From Paraburkholderia caballeronis (lineage in GTDB: Bacteria; Pseudomonadota; Gammaproteobacteria; Burkholderiales; Burkholderiaceae), in contig NZ_FNSR01000003.1 of NCBI RefSeq assembly GCF_900104845.1, positions 1 through 64,000 of the forward strand: a DNA stretch of 64,000 nucleotides, given 5' to 3'. Positions 1 to 10,644 of the stretch are shown one piece after another. The notes under the pieces are model-generated. The model was not told the DNA's origin and searched no databases. It saw only the letters and a program-made list of their open reading frames with translations. How positions within the stretch are numbered: the stretch's first letter is position 1; each line of letters opens with the position of its first letter. The translations under genes and the position numbers were made by a program.

Positions 1-879
1 GCAGCGTCGCCGGCGTCAGCTGGTAACGCACGCTCGCTTCGTAGTTCGCGAAGCGCAGGCTGCCGCCCGCGATGATGTCGAACGTCGAGTTCGTGTACAG
101 CAGCGCGAGCGTCGCCGGCCCGATCGCATACGTGCCGCCGAGGCCCCAGACCTGGTTGCGCGACACGTTGCTGATGATCGACGACGACAGCGAATAATAG
201 TTATCCGAAGGAGCCGCGCCGGTGGTGTTCGTCGCCGGGCTGTTCACGAGCGAGTACGCCGCGTCGAGGCGCAGCGGGCCGTTCGCGTAGTCCGCGCCGA
301 CGCTCCATGCGCGGTTGTTCGCGAATTCGCCGGCCGTGTTCGAGAACGCGTACATCGCGTTCGCGGTGAAGCCCGAGATCGTCGGTGTCGTGTACTTGAG
401 GCCGTTGTTCGTGCGATAGGTGTTGTTCAGGTCGTCGTTGTCGAACACCGCGTTCGCGTATTGCGACAGCGCGCCGACGCCGTTCGTCTGCTCCTGCCAC
501 AGGAAGTCCTGCACGCTGTTGTACTGGCGGCCGAGCGTCACCGTCCCCCAGCGGTTGTTGCCGAGCGCGACCCACGCGCTGCGGCCGAACATCCGGCCCG
601 CCTGGCCCGCCGCGCCCGATTCGAGCGAGAAGCCGTTTTCGAGCCGGAAGGTGGCCTTCGTGCCGCCGCCGAGGTCCTCGGTGCCGAGCAGGCCCCAGCG
701 CGAGCCCTGCACGTTGCCCTGGGTCGCCTGGTACGCGGAGTTGCCTTTCTGGTTGTTCGTGTAGGTGAAGCCGGCGTCGACGACGCCGTACAGCGTGACG
801 TTGCTCTGCGCGTGAGCGGCGCCAGCGCAACCCCTGCGACCGCGGCGGACATGATGCTGCGGACGATGTGCTTGTTCAT
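1..879 (-). pseudogene. Gram-negative general porin (Burkholderia OmpC-like), 3' end off the window, one frameshift
   Basis: The minus strand encodes an outer-membrane trimeric porin for diffusion of small solutes. The start ATG (879) follows an AAGGAAA ribosome site and gives a signal peptide (MNKHIVRSIMSAAVAGVAL). The mature part begins SNVTLYGVVDAG, the hallmark of Burkholderia porins, and continues in beta-strand-like sequence to the window edge, so the C-terminus is missing. Signal peptide and mature part are in different frames: near 817-824 one base is lacking (an AHAQ cleavage site reappears in the shifted frame). The upstream symporter stop overlaps this start as ATGA. The single indel may be a sequencing error or a real null mutation. 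Family call is firm; functional state is not. Confidence 0.85.
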
Positions 880-2428
880 TGTGGTTTCCTTGAGTCCGGA
901 TCGATGTGGAACGAGTGAACGCCGGCAAACGCGAACGGCTGCCGGCAGGCCGGAAGGCGCGACGTCAGTGAACCAGCTTGCGCGCCTTCCATTTGCTTGC
1001 GCTCCTGTGCGAGAAGTGCGAGCGCTTCTTCGGACGTGACCCGCACGGGCGGCGTCACGAGACTGACGACTACGCCGGCCGCGAACGCGGCGACGACCGA
1101 AGGAATGCAGGGATTGCCCCAGAAGCTGCTCCACGACGGCACCGCCATCACCGCGAGCGACGTGCCGGACGCGCTGACGAGCGTCGCGAGCGCGCCCTGC
1201 CACGTGAAGCGCGGCCCAGAAGCGGCCGAGCACGCCGCATGCGAAGAGGCCCGACAGCACGGTCGCGATCATCTTCGTGATGTAGCTGATGATGTCGCTC
1301 GACGGCAGCGCGAGCAGCAACGCGACGCCGATCACCGCGACGAGCGCGATCCGCGAATGCGCGACGGCCTTGCGCGGGTCCGGCTGGCGGCGGGTCAGCA
1401 TCGAGCGGATGTCGACGAGCAGGATCGACACGGCGCCACCGAATCGGCGCTCGACGTGGACAGCGTGGACGACATGCCGGCCGTCAGCACGATCAGGCCG
1501 AGCCACACCGGCAGCACCTGCGACGCGAGGAACGGGAACGCGAAGTCGGCGTTCGGCAGCTTCGGATCGAGCGCGTGCGCGGCCATGCCGATCACTGCGG
1601 GCAGCAGCGAGAAGAACAGGTACAGCACGCCGGAGATCAGGAACGAGCGGCGCACCGTGCCCGCGTCGCGGCCCGCGTAGATCCGCTGGCGATACGACGG
1701 CGTCGCGAGCACGCCGACCGCGACGACGACGGACAGCGACAGCGCGTGCAGCGGCCCGATCTTGTCGAGCGCGAGGAACGTCACGGCGGCCGGGTCCATC
1801 TGCGCCTGGATGTGGCCGAGACCGCCGCGAGCGTGACCGAGAAGAACGCGATCAGCACGAAGCCGATGAACAGCACGATCGCCTGCAGCGTGTCGGTCCA
1901 CACCATCGCGGTATAGCCGCCGATCACGACGTACGCGGCGAAACCCGCGGCGATCAGCACCTTCGCGAGCGTCAGGTCGATGTGCGCGATCCACGCGAGA
2001 TAGAGGCCGCCGCCGAGAATGTGCGAGCCGAGCCAGCCGAGCGACGCGATCAGCATCAGCACCGCGGACACGTTCTTCACGATGCGATTCGCGCCGACGT
2101 AATACGACAGTTCCTCGCTCATCGTCATGAACTGGAACTTGCGGATCGGCGCGAACATCCACGCGAGCAGCAGGATGCCGACCGCGCCCGCCGAGCCCGT
2201 AGAGCACGCCGGCCCAGCCGTTTTTGTACGCGAAGCCGACCGCGCCGATGCTCGAACCGGTGCCGACCATGGTCGCGACGGTGCTGCCGAGCGTGAGGAA
2301 CAGCGGAAATGAGCGGCCGCCCAGCAGGAACTCGACGCCGGACTTCTGCCGGCGGCTGAGAATCGCGCTGATGACGACCATCAGTACGACGTAAGAAATG
2401 AATCCTGTCAGGAAGATTTCGTTTTCAT
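876..2428 (-). pseudogene. Sodium:solute symporter (SSS family), multiply frameshifted
   Basis: About 510 codons encode an inner-membrane Na+/solute symporter of the SSS family (the proline, acetate, monocarboxylate type), read here only by joining frames. Recognisable segments in order are EIFLTGFISYVVLM, the FLLGGRSFPLFLTLGSTVATMVGTGSS family core, a YVVIGGYTAMVWTDTLQ helix, SYRQRIYAGRD and the MSSTLSTSSADS helix. Frame changes fall near 2420 (four As where five would keep M-K-N-E-I in frame), 2190, 1825, 1435 and 1210. The start at 2428 is inferred from this repair. Substrate cannot be told. Five indels in one gene means either decay or poor assembly; neighbours on the left are also affected. 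Confidence 0.8.
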
Positions 2429-2922
2429 GGTCACTCTGATAGCAGGACTAAAGGGACGCCTTGCTCCCGTCGCAAGCGGTCGCGATGGCGCGTGGTTTTC
2501 GGATCGGGGGAAACGGACGGCCCGCGGACAACGTGCATCCGGCAGGCGTGCGCCGACACGGGCCGCATTGCGCCCGCCTGCGCTCTCTTCGCCACCCCGT
2601 ATTACTTAATTACGTATCAAATAACTTAATTATGAATTAGTCTAGGGACGGTCAGATGGGGCGTCAAGGGCGTCAAAATTAATCGGCGGCCCCCGCAGAA
2701 GGCTTGGCGTGCGGGTGTGCGCGCATCGAAAGCGAAGGGAAAAAACGACGTGAAAACGCCGCGCGCCTGTTCAGGCGCGGCGCACGGCGAGATGGACGAA
2801 GGGGAGAGAAGGAATCCGGAGCGCGCGGGCTAAACGACGCCGCATACGCCGTATAGGCGGGTAAACGTTAATGAACGACTGTTGCGCGCAGCGCGAATTC
2901 GCACAGAGGGGCTTGCGCCGGG
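2429..2922. other. Intergenic control region upstream of the symporter
   Basis: No gene is supported in these 494 bases. They separate the 3' end of the hypothetical gene from the symporter start. The interval contains a strongly AT-rich island (about 2600-2645) with paired repeats, listed separately, and otherwise GC-rich sequence. Confidence 0.5.
2604..2632. promoter_or_regulatory. Paired 9-bp direct repeats in an AT-rich island, probable promoter or operator
   Basis: ACTTAATTA occurs at 2604-2612 and again at 2624-2632, exactly 20 bases apart (two helical turns), inside the only AT-rich stretch between two GC-rich genes. Same-face repeats of this spacing suit a dimeric regulator. The site is about 175-205 bases upstream of the symporter start. 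The regulator is unknown. Confidence 0.45.
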
Positions 2923-3370
2923 TCACTGCGCCGGCGGCTGCGGACTGTTGGCCGGATTCGTGTCGAATTTCGTGACGGCCGTGATGCCTTCGGGCTCGAC
3001 CAGTTTGCGCAACTCCGCTTTCGAGCGCGTCGGCGACATCGGCGCGGATAGACCTGCTCGCCGCCGACATACACCGTGAACGACCGCAGATAACGCGCCT
3101 GCTTGTCCGGGTTCCCGATCGTCGCGCGCGTCCACCGGTAAAGCGGATAACCGTCCGGCCGTTTTGTTCCGCTTCGCGCACGTAACCGGCGAACGCATCG
3201 AGCTGGCAGACCAGCGTCGCGCGAAACCGGCGCAGCACGTCGCCGAGCGGCGGATGAACGCTGGCCGCGTGGTCGCCGCGCAGCGCGCCCGCGAGCGCCT
3301 CCGATACGGTGAGCCGCAACTGGTACCGCCAAGCTTCGTCCTCCGGTTCGCGAGGCACGGTTGCGACCAC
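2923..3370 (-). pseudogene. Hypothetical protein downstream of the dehydratase, two frameshifts
   Basis: A GTG start at 3370 lies 11 bases past the dehydratase stop, so the two are co-transcribed. Joining frames gives about 147 residues: MVATVPREPEDEAWRYQLRL, a helical region ending CQLDAFAGYVREAEQNG, then PDGYPLYRWTRATIGNPDKQ, RSFTVYVGGEQVY, and a C-terminus KAELRKLVEPEGITAVTKFD. Frame changes occur near 3170-3180 and 3040-3045. I do not recognise a family. There is no signal peptide, membrane segment or obvious catalytic motif. Reading frames on both sides of each break keep sensible, low-arginine sequence, which supports a real gene with indels. Confidence 0.55.
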
Positions 3371-3381
3371 GCGCGGCGCCT

Positions 3382-5075
3382 TCAGGAATCGAAATCGCAG
3401 CCCTCGTCGGCCTGCGTGATCGTCGCGAGAAACAGCTTGCGATAACCGCGCGCATCGGGGTCCTCGACACGCGGCGGCAGCGCGGCCACGCGCGCCGCGA
3501 TCTCGTCCGCGCCGACCAGCAGGTCGAGCGAGCGCCGCGCGACGCTCAAGCGAATCCGGTCGCCGTCGCGCACGATCGCGAGCGGCCCGCCGATCGCCGC
3601 CTCCGGCGTCACGTGCAGCACGATCGTGCCGGCCGCGGTGCCGCTCATGCGGCCGTCCGAGATCCGCACCATGTCCTTCACCCCTGCCGCGCGAGCTTGC
3701 GCGGAACCGGAATGTAGCCCGCCTCCGGCATCCCCGGCGCGCCGACCGGGCCGATCCGCTTCAACACCAGCACGTCGTCCGCGCGCACGTCGAGGTCGGG
3801 GTCGTCGATCCGGCGCGCGAGATCCTCCGCGTCCTCGAACACGACCGCGCGCCCCTCGTGCTCCATCAGCGCCGCGCTCGCGGCCGACTGCTTGACGATC
3901 GCGCCGCCCGGCGCGAGATTGCCGCGCAGCACTGCGAGCCCGCCCTGCGGATAGATCGGCCGCGCGAGCGGCCGCACGACGTCCTGCCCGAACGGCGCCG
4001 GCGCGGCGTCCAGTTCCTCGCCGAGCGTGCGGCCGGTGACGGTCAACGCATCCAGATGCAGCAGCGGCTTCAGCTCGCGCATCACGACCGCGAGACCGCC
4101 CGCGCGATGCAGGTCCTCCATGTAGTGCTGGCCCGACGGCTTCAGATCGACGAGCACCGGCGTGTCGCGCGCGATCCGGTCCAGCGCGTCGAGGTCGATG
4201 CGGATGCCGAGCCGCCCCGCGATCGCGGTCAGATGGATGAGCCCGTTGGTCGAGCCGCCGATCGCGAGCAGCACGCGCAGCGCGTTTTCGATCGCGTGCG
4301 GCGTGAGGATCCTGGCGGGCGTCAGTTGCGCGCCGATCATCGCGACCGCCTGCGCGCCGGTGCGCTCCGCGATACGGATGCGATCCGCGCTGACCGCCGG
4401 CGGCGACGCGCCGCCCGGCAGCATGATGCCCAGCGCCTCCGCGATGCACGCCATCGTGCTCGCGGTTCCCATCACCGAGCAGGTGCCGACCGTCGGCACG
4501 AGCCGGTCGTTCACGGCGTCGATCTCCTCGGCGTCGATCTGGTCGCCGCGAAAACTCGCCCAGAAGCGCCGGCAATCGGTGCACGCGCCGACCCGCTCGC
4601 CGCGATGCGAGCCGGTCAGCATCGCGCCGGTCACGAGCTGGATCGCCGGCACGCCGGCCGCGGCCGCGCCCATCAGTTGCGCGGGCACCGTCTTGTCGCA
4701 GCCGCCGATCAGCACGACTGCGTCCATCGGCTGCGCGCGGATCATCTCCTCGGTATCCATCGACATCAGGTTGCGCAGGTACATGCTGGTCGGGTGCGAG
4801 AAACTCTCCGCGATCGAGATCGTCGGGAACTCGACCGGCAGGCCGCCCGCGAGCATCACGCCGCGCCGGATCGCGTCGATCAGTTGCGGCGCGTTGCCAT
4901 GGCACGGGTTGTACGCGCTGCCCGTATTCGCGATCGCGACGATCGGGCGCGACAGCGCGTCGTCGGTGTAACCCGCGCCCTTGATGAACGCCTTGCGCAG
5001 AAACAGCGAGAAGCCTTCGTCGCCGTAATTCGTCAGCCCCTGGCGCAGGCCCGTGCGGTTCGAACCGTTCGGCAT
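3382..5075 (-). pseudogene. IlvD/Edd-family sugar-acid dehydratase (L-arabinonate dehydratase-like), one frameshift
   Basis: This [2Fe-2S] dehydratase would remove water from an aldonic acid to give a 2-keto-3-deoxy acid. Cys58 (NPCHG), Cys126 (GGCDKT) and Cys199 (GTCSVMGTAS) sit at positions one less than the cluster ligands known for rhizobial L-arabinonate dehydratase (C59, C127, C200), and GACTDCRRFW is typical of the sugar-acid branch rather than of biosynthetic IlvD. The frame runs 5075-3678 and then shifts; the C-terminal VRISDGRMSGTAAGTIVLHV segment continues in another frame to 3382. One indel near 3680-3690 explains it. The family is certain, the substrate inferred. The downstream hypothetical gene is in the same operon. 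Confidence 0.85.
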
Positions 5076-5764
5076 CGGGTGCCTCCTGATCGGTCGTCGG
5101 TGGGTGGTCCGGAAATTCTAACCGTTGCGGCGAACGGCGTTTTCCGGCGCGTTCGCGTTTCAGCGGGACGCAAACGTTTTGTCGTTCGACGCTTTATCGT
5201 TTGCGCAGTCCGCATTTAATTCGCGCATTCGAATGACGTTGCAACGAACCTTGATATCCGGTTACGGATGCGCGATTAACACCGTTCGCAAATGCCGTTT
5301 TAAATGCCGCGCGCCGCAATGCAACGAAATTGCGTATTGTCAATCTCCGTCGAAAAACGAGATAAGCGGCGAATCGCAAATGCGAATCGTGAAGGTAGAG
5401 TAACGCCTGCTTTGGATAGCGCGTCGCCGTCACATATCGTTCGCGCGGATCGAACCGGATGCGCAGGACGTTGCGCCGACGCCGTTCGACGAACCGCCAG
5501 CCGCAGCCGTACGCAACGCAGCACCGCCAGAAAAGCACCGACCAGAAATGTGGGCCGGGCTCGCGTGAATGCACGATGGACGCGAGCCGCGTATCGCCCG
5601 TTAAACGTATCCACTGAGAGCCGACGGCGCCGCACGCGCGGCGTCGGGCCATCGTGCCATCCGTAGTCGCCGGACCTCACTGCGCGTTCCGCTTTCGCGC
5701 TGCGCCCGCCGCCACCACGCGGCGGCCATGTCGCGAATCCAACGCCAGCCCGAACCTTCGAACC
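5076..5764. other. Divergent intergenic region, no supported gene
   Basis: These 689 bases lie between the minus-strand dehydratase and the plus-strand chemoreceptor. The part from about 5180 to 5400 is clearly lower in GC than its surroundings and probably carries both promoters. Open frames here have arginine-rich, non-conserved composition and no ribosome site; I see no gene. Confidence 0.5.
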
Positions 5765-7366
5765 ATGCGCAACAACGTGCCTGTTACCCAGCGCGAGTAT
5801 CCGATCGCCGACGACACGACGCTGATGTCCGTCACCGACGTCAATGGCCGGATCGTCTACGCGAACGCCGCGTTCATCAAGACGAGCGGCTTCGACAAGA
5901 GCGAACTCATCGGCGCGCCGCACAACGTCGTGCGCCATCCCGACATGCCCGCCGAGGCGTTCGCCGACATGTGGGCGACGTTGCGCGCGGGCATTTCGTG
6001 GTCCGCCGTCGTGAAGAACCGGCGCAAGAACGGCGATCACTACTGGGTGCGCGCGAACGCGACGCCCATCGTGCGCGACGGCGTGCCGGTCGGTTATCTG
6101 TCGGTGCGCACGCGGCCGGGCCGCGACGAGATCGACGCGGCCGCGCAGCTCTATCGGCGTTTCGTGGACGGACGCGCGACCGGCTTGCGCTTCCATCATG
6201 GCCTCGTCGTGCGCGGCGGACTGCTCGGCTGGACCGCCGTGTTCCGGACGATGCCGGTGCGCACCCGCATCCGTTACGCGCTCGCGGCAGTCGCCGCGTG
6301 CTGCATCGCGGCCGCGTATGCAGCCGGTCTGCGCGGCGCGCCGCTCGGCGCGTTCGCGGCGGCGGCCGCGCTGCTCGGCGGCGCGACGGCGAGCGTGCTC
6401 GAACGGCAGATCGCGCGGCCGCTCGAACAGATGCTGACCGCCGCGCTCGGCGTCGCGGCCGGCGAGCGCGGCGGCGAACTGCGGCTCGGCCGGGTCGACG
6501 AGATCGGCATGCTCGCGCGCGCGATCCAGCAGTCGGGGCTGAACCTGCACTCGCTCGTCGACGACGTCAGCGAGCAGATCGGCGGCCTGCAGACGACGAA
6601 CGACGAGATGGTGCGCGACAACGTCGACCTGAGCCGGCGCAGCGAGGAAGCCGCGTCGAGCCTCGAACAGACCGCCGCGTCGATGCAGCAGATGACGTCG
6701 ATCGTCGATCGCAACGCGCAGGCCGCGAATCGCGCGGGCGCGCTCGCCGGCTCGTCGAGCGACGCCGCCGCGCAGGGCCGCGCGTGCGTCGAACGGGTGG
6801 TCGGCATGATGAGCGGCATCACCGAGGCGAGCCGGCGGATCAACGAGATCATCGGCGTGATCGACTCGATTGCGTTTCAGACCAACATCCTCGCGCTCAA
6901 CGCGGCCGTCGAGGCGGCCCGCGCGGGCAGCACCGGGCGCGGTTTCGCGGTGGTCGCGGGCGAGGTCCGCACGCTCGCGCAGAAGAGCGCGACGGCGGCG
7001 AGCGAGATCCGCCGGTTGATCGGCGACAGCGTGTGCCGCATCGACGACGGCAGCGAAGTGGTCGGCGCGGCCGGCCATGCGATGAATTCGATCGTGTCCG
7101 AAGTCGAGCGGGTCGGCGCGCTGATCGCGGAGATCGGCAGCGCGACGAAGGAGCAGGCGGATGGCATCGGCCAGATCAACACGGCCGTCGGCCAGCTCGA
7201 CCAGATGACGCAGAAGAACGCCGCGCTCGTCGGGCAGTCGGCCGCGACGGCCGAGTCGCTGCGCGAGCGCACCGCGCATCTGCTGCACGCGGTCGCCGTG
7301 TTCGGGCGGCATGACACGCTCCGGTCCGCGGTTCAACCGTCATCGACGCCGCGCTCGCCGACATGA
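5765..7366 (+). CDS. PAS-containing methyl-accepting chemotaxis protein (Aer-like)
   Basis: This 533-residue energy or redox taxis receptor has a cytoplasmic PAS domain at about residues 15-120 ([47 protein letters not shown]), two adjacent membrane helices at about 168-188 and 193-212 with no periplasmic domain, a short HAMP-like linker, and an MCP signalling hairpin whose tip ([18 protein letters not shown]) lies near 371-388. That layout is the Aer type, where PAS binds FAD. The start at 5765 was chosen because PAS begins soon after it. The stop overlaps the start of the next gene as ATGA, so it is probably translationally coupled to the c-di-GMP protein. Confidence 0.9.
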   Translation: MRNNVPVTQREYPIADDTTLMSVTDVNGRIVYANAAFIKTSGFDKSELIGAPHNVVRHPDMPAEAFADMWATLRAGISWSAVVKNRRKNGDHYWVRANATPIVRDGVPVGYLSVRTRPGRDEIDAAAQLYRRFVDGRATGLRFHHGLVVRGGLLGWTAVFRTMPVRTRIRYALAAVAACCIAAAYAAGLRGAPLGAFAAAAALLGGATASVLERQIARPLEQMLTAALGVAAGERGGELRLGRVDEIGMLARAIQQSGLNLHSLVDDVSEQIGGLQTTNDEMVRDNVDLSRRSEEAASSLEQTAASMQQMTSIVDRNAQAANRAGALAGSSSDAAAQGRACVERVVGMMSGITEASRRINEIIGVIDSIAFQTNILALNAAVEAARAGSTGRGFAVVAGEVRTLAQKSATAASEIRRLIGDSVCRIDDGSEVVGAAGHAMNSIVSEVERVGALIAEIGSATKEQADGIGQINTAVGQLDQMTQKNAALVGQSAATAESLRERTAHLLHAVAVFGRHDTLRSAVQPSSTPRSPT

Positions 7367-10300
7367 GCCCGCACACGGACACGCTCGCCCGCAGCGTGCT
7401 GGCGCTCGACCAGCGGGTGCTGCGCGCGGAATGCTTCGACGCGCTGGCCGACGCGCTCGTGCACTGGGCGATGGAGGCGGGCGCGGACGGCGCGTATGTC
7501 GGCAGGCCCGACGCCGAAGGGCGGTTGCTGCCGGGACCGGCCGGCGACGAACGGACGCGTGCGTATGCACAGCGGCACCGCGTTTCGATCCGGCAAACGG
7601 AACCCGAAGGACAGGGGCCGGCCGGCGACGCGTGGCGCACCCGGCAGGTGCGGATCGCCGCGCTGTCCGTCGAACAGGACAACGACGCGGACGACGGCAC
7701 GCCCGACGCAACCCGCTGGCGCACCTGCGCGGCCGTGCCGTTGACATACGACGGCCACGACGGCGGTCTGCTGTGCCTGTTCGCGCGCGAGACCGACCGT
7801 TTCGCGTCGCCCGACTGGACGCTCGCGCTCGACCACGTCGCGCTGATCGCCGGCGTCGCGCTCGACCGGCTGCGCCTCGGCGCCGAACAGAACCGTCTGC
7901 GCGAACTGGCGCTGCACGATCCGCTGACCGGCCTGCCGAACATGACGGCGCTCGCGCATCACGTCGAGCATGCGTCGGCGCGCAGCGCGCGCTCGAACGT
8001 GCCGCTCGTGATCGGCGTGCTCGACCTCGACCGCTTCAAGCCGGTCAACGACCTGTTCGGCCACGACGCGGGCGACCACGTGCTGCGCGAGGTCGCCGTG
8101 CGGTTGCAGGCGGGATTGCGCGCGAGCGACTTCGTCGCGCGCCTCGCCGGCGACGAGTTCGTGCTGGTGCTCGAAGGCGCGCGCGATCCGGTGCAGGCGT
8201 TGCGGCCGCTGTTCGACCGGCTGTACGAGCGGCTCACGCAGCCGTTCGACATCGGGCACACCGCGTGGCAATGCGGCGCGACGCTCGGGCTCGCGCTGTG
8301 GCCGAACGCGCCGGAGACGACGCTCGCGGACGTGCTGTCCGAAGCGGACCGCGCGCTGCGCGAAAGCAAGGCGCAGCGGGACCAGCGCGAGCACTGGTGG
8401 CGCTGGGCGTTGCAGGCGCCCGCGCCGCTGCCCGCGCTCGCGCGCGACGCCGATCCGTCGGGGTTGTACAGCCCTCACCTGCCGCAACTGGCGTCGCTGT
8501 CCGCCGCGTTGCAGCGCGACGCCGGAAGCATCGTCAACGAGTTCTACGAGCGCCTGACGCGGCTGCCGAAGTCGTCCGTGATCCTCGAATCGCTGACCGA
8601 CTTCGAGCTTCAGCACCTGAAGGCGCAGCAGATCCAGAACCTGTTCGTGCTCGCGGACCCGGGCCTGGCCGAAGCCGATCATCGCGCGATGGCGATGCGC
8701 GTCGGCCGCATTCACGCGATGGTCGGGCTGGAGCGCGAGGAACTGGTGCGCAGCCGTGGCCTGCTCGCGGCCGCCGTCTACGCGCGGCTCGGCGGCGAGC
8801 GCGACAGCGGCGCGCTCCAGGTGCTGAGCCGCCGCCTGAACCGTGATCTCGCGTGGCAGACCGAAGCGTACGAACGGCTGCAGGACGAGCGCCAGCAGGT
8901 GCTGTTGAGCATCGCGCGGCTCGCGGGCACGACCGAGAACTACCCGGACCTGATCAACCGCGTCGTCGAGATTCTCGGCACCTGCGACGAGGTCGCCGGC
9001 TGCTCGATCGGCCGTCCCGACCGCGACGGCCTGTTCCGCGTCGAGGCCGCGTCGGGCCGCATTCTGGAGAAGCATCCGCGCCAGCCCGGCCCCGGCGCGG
9101 CCGGCGCGCACGACGGCATCCGGGTCGCGGACCTCGCGTGGCGGAGCGGCGCGAGCGAACGCTGCATCAACATCGGCACCGATCCGCGCATGACGTCATG
9201 GCAGGCGGTCGCGAAACGCGAAGGACTGTGCTCCAGCGTCGCGATTCCGGTCTGCCAGCCCGGCCACCCGCCGCTCGCGATCCTGACGCTGCACAGCGCA
9301 TTTCCGGGCGGTTATTCGTCGGCCGAGCAGATCGCGTTCACCGACCTGCTGCAAACGCTGCTCGCGTTCGCGATGGGGCGCATCGCGAACCTTCAGGGGC
9401 CGACGCACACGATCCCGCAGGCGACGCGGCAACGCTGGGCCGCGCTGCTCCGCTCCGACGCATTGCAGATGCACTGCCAGCCGATCATGGACCTGCGGAC
9501 CGGCAACGTGACGAAGGTCGAGATGCTCGCGCGCCTGTTCGACGGCTCGCGCCTCCTGATGCCGAACGAGTTCCTGCCCGCGCTGACGTCCGACGACTTT
9601 TTCGAACTGTACGTGCGCGGGCTCGGCCAGGCGCTCGTGTACCGGAGGCAGTGGCTGGACAGCGGCGTCGCGCTGAACGTGTCGCTGAACCTGCCGTCGA
9701 GCGCGCTCGGCGACATTCGCTACTTCGACGCGACCCGGCGCGGGCTCGCGACACACGACTGTCCGCCCGCTGCGCTGACGCTCGAAATCCTCGAAACCGA
9801 CGCGCTGCCGCCCGACGTCGACGTGCCGGCGGAACTGGCGCGGTTTCGCGCGCTCGGCGTCGTGCTCGCGGAGGACGATCTCGGCGCGGGGCACAGCAGC
9901 CTCGCGCGGCTGCGCGAGCTGCCGTTCGACTGGATCAAGATCGATCGCAGCATCGTGAATCTCGCCGGCCGCAACCGGTCGAGCGTGCTGAACTTCATCT
10001 ATCAGTTGACGCGGCTCGGCCATTCGCTCGGCAAGTCGGTGATCGTCGAGGGCGTCGAGGACGATGCGCTGCTCGAAGCGATCGCGATCCTGAAGGCCGA
10101 TGCGGTGCAGGGCTACCGGATCGCGCGGCCGATGCCCGCGCGCCAGTTGCTCGACTGGCTCGCGAAACGTCCCGCGCCGCCCGACCCGGGCGCGCAGCCG
10201 CAAAGCGCGCTCGGCAAGCTCGCGCGGCTGCTGATCTGGGAAGAGCGGATCAACCTCGTGCTGAACGATGCGGGCGCGTTCGAGCGGCTCGCGGCGATCG

Positions 10301-10551
10301 TCCGGACCTCGGCCGCGACGCCGCCGGATGCCGAACCGGCGGCCGTGCCGCCGCCGTCGTTGTGCCATGCGTGTCCGCTGACGAAGTTCTTCGCGGACAT
10401 CGAGGCCGCGCTACAGGACGACGAATCCGATTCGCTCGCGCAGCGCGCGCTGCTCGACGCGGCGCTGATCCACCGGCCGGGCAGCGCGGCTTACTGCCTG
10501 GCGCGGCAATGTCTGATCGCGACGCTCGGCGTCGGGGCCGACGCCGCGTAG
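7363..10551 (+). CDS. Multidomain c-di-GMP protein: GAF, GGDEF, globin sensor, GAF, EAL
   Basis: The 1062-residue cytoplasmic protein carries both synthesis and hydrolysis modules for cyclic di-GMP. Order: GAF (about 20-170), diguanylate cyclase (about 180-340) with AGDEF at 262-266 and an upstream RASD inhibitory-site motif, a globin-coupled-sensor-like domain (about 368-505) with [10 protein letters not shown] where His451 would be the proximal haem ligand, a second GAF (about 525-680), and an EAL phosphodiesterase (about 690-930). The EAL motif reads EML (E720), and [10 protein letters not shown] (837 on), a KIDRS lysine (about 859), EGVED and QGYRIARP are kept. A C-terminal [10 protein letters not shown] segment (from about 1001) is unrecognised. 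AGDEF and EML are mild variants; activity is plausible for both but unproven. Gas sensing is inferred from the globin. Confidence 0.88.
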   Translation: MSPHTDTLARSVLALDQRVLRAECFDALADALVHWAMEAGADGAYVGRPDAEGRLLPGPAGDERTRAYAQRHRVSIRQTEPEGQGPAGDAWRTRQVRIAALSVEQDNDADDGTPDATRWRTCAAVPLTYDGHDGGLLCLFARETDRFASPDWTLALDHVALIAGVALDRLRLGAEQNRLRELALHDPLTGLPNMTALAHHVEHASARSARSNVPLVIGVLDLDRFKPVNDLFGHDAGDHVLREVAVRLQAGLRASDFVARLAGDEFVLVLEGARDPVQALRPLFDRLYERLTQPFDIGHTAWQCGATLGLALWPNAPETTLADVLSEADRALRESKAQRDQREHWWRWALQAPAPLPALARDADPSGLYSPHLPQLASLSAALQRDAGSIVNEFYERLTRLPKSSVILESLTDFELQHLKAQQIQNLFVLADPGLAEADHRAMAMRVGRIHAMVGLEREELVRSRGLLAAAVYARLGGERDSGALQVLSRRLNRDLAWQTEAYERLQDERQQVLLSIARLAGTTENYPDLINRVVEILGTCDEVAGCSIGRPDRDGLFRVEAASGRILEKHPRQPGPGAAGAHDGIRVADLAWRSGASERCINIGTDPRMTSWQAVAKREGLCSSVAIPVCQPGHPPLAILTLHSAFPGGYSSAEQIAFTDLLQTLLAFAMGRIANLQGPTHTIPQATRQRWAALLRSDALQMHCQPIMDLRTGNVTKVEMLARLFDGSRLLMPNEFLPALTSDDFFELYVRGLGQALVYRRQWLDSGVALNVSLNLPSSALGDIRYFDATRRGLATHDCPPAALTLEILETDALPPDVDVPAELARFRALGVVLAEDDLGAGHSSLARLRELPFDWIKIDRSIVNLAGRNRSSVLNFIYQLTRLGHSLGKSVIVEGVEDDALLEAIAILKADAVQGYRIARPMPARQLLDWLAKRPAPPDPGAQPQSALGKLARLLIWEERINLVLNDAGAFERLAAIVRTSAATPPDAEPAAVPPPSLCHACPLTKFFADIEAALQDDESDSLAQRALLDAALIHRPGSAAYCLARQCLIATLGVGADAA

Positions 10552-10583
10552 CGGATCGATCCGTGGGAATGTCCTGGCGAGGC

Positions 10584-10619
10584 GGCGAGGCCGCCGGTCC
10601 GTTCTCCGGCAACCTCGCC
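10584..10619. terminator. Hairpin between convergent genes
   Basis: GGCGAGG (10584-10590) pairs with CCTCGCC (10613-10619), and an inner GCCGG pairs with CCGGC around an 8-base loop. It lies between the c-di-GMP gene stop and the convergent chemoreceptor stop. There is no T run, so a bidirectional terminator or RNA-stabilising role is only inferred. Confidence 0.4.
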
Positions 10620-10644
10620 CCGCCATTTCAGCGGGTCCGCCCGA

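Noticed and set aside
3858..5219. Long plus-strand frame opposite the dehydratase (453 codons)
   Set aside because: Antisense shadow of the conserved minus-strand gene; arginine- and alanine-rich with no motif.
5194..5652. 152-codon minus-strand frame in the gap before the first chemoreceptor
   Set aside because: No ribosome site, no conserved motif, odd composition.
5300..7336. 678-codon minus-strand frame over the first PAS chemoreceptor
   Set aside because: Shadow in high-GC sequence; the plus-strand frame has complete PAS and MCP motifs.
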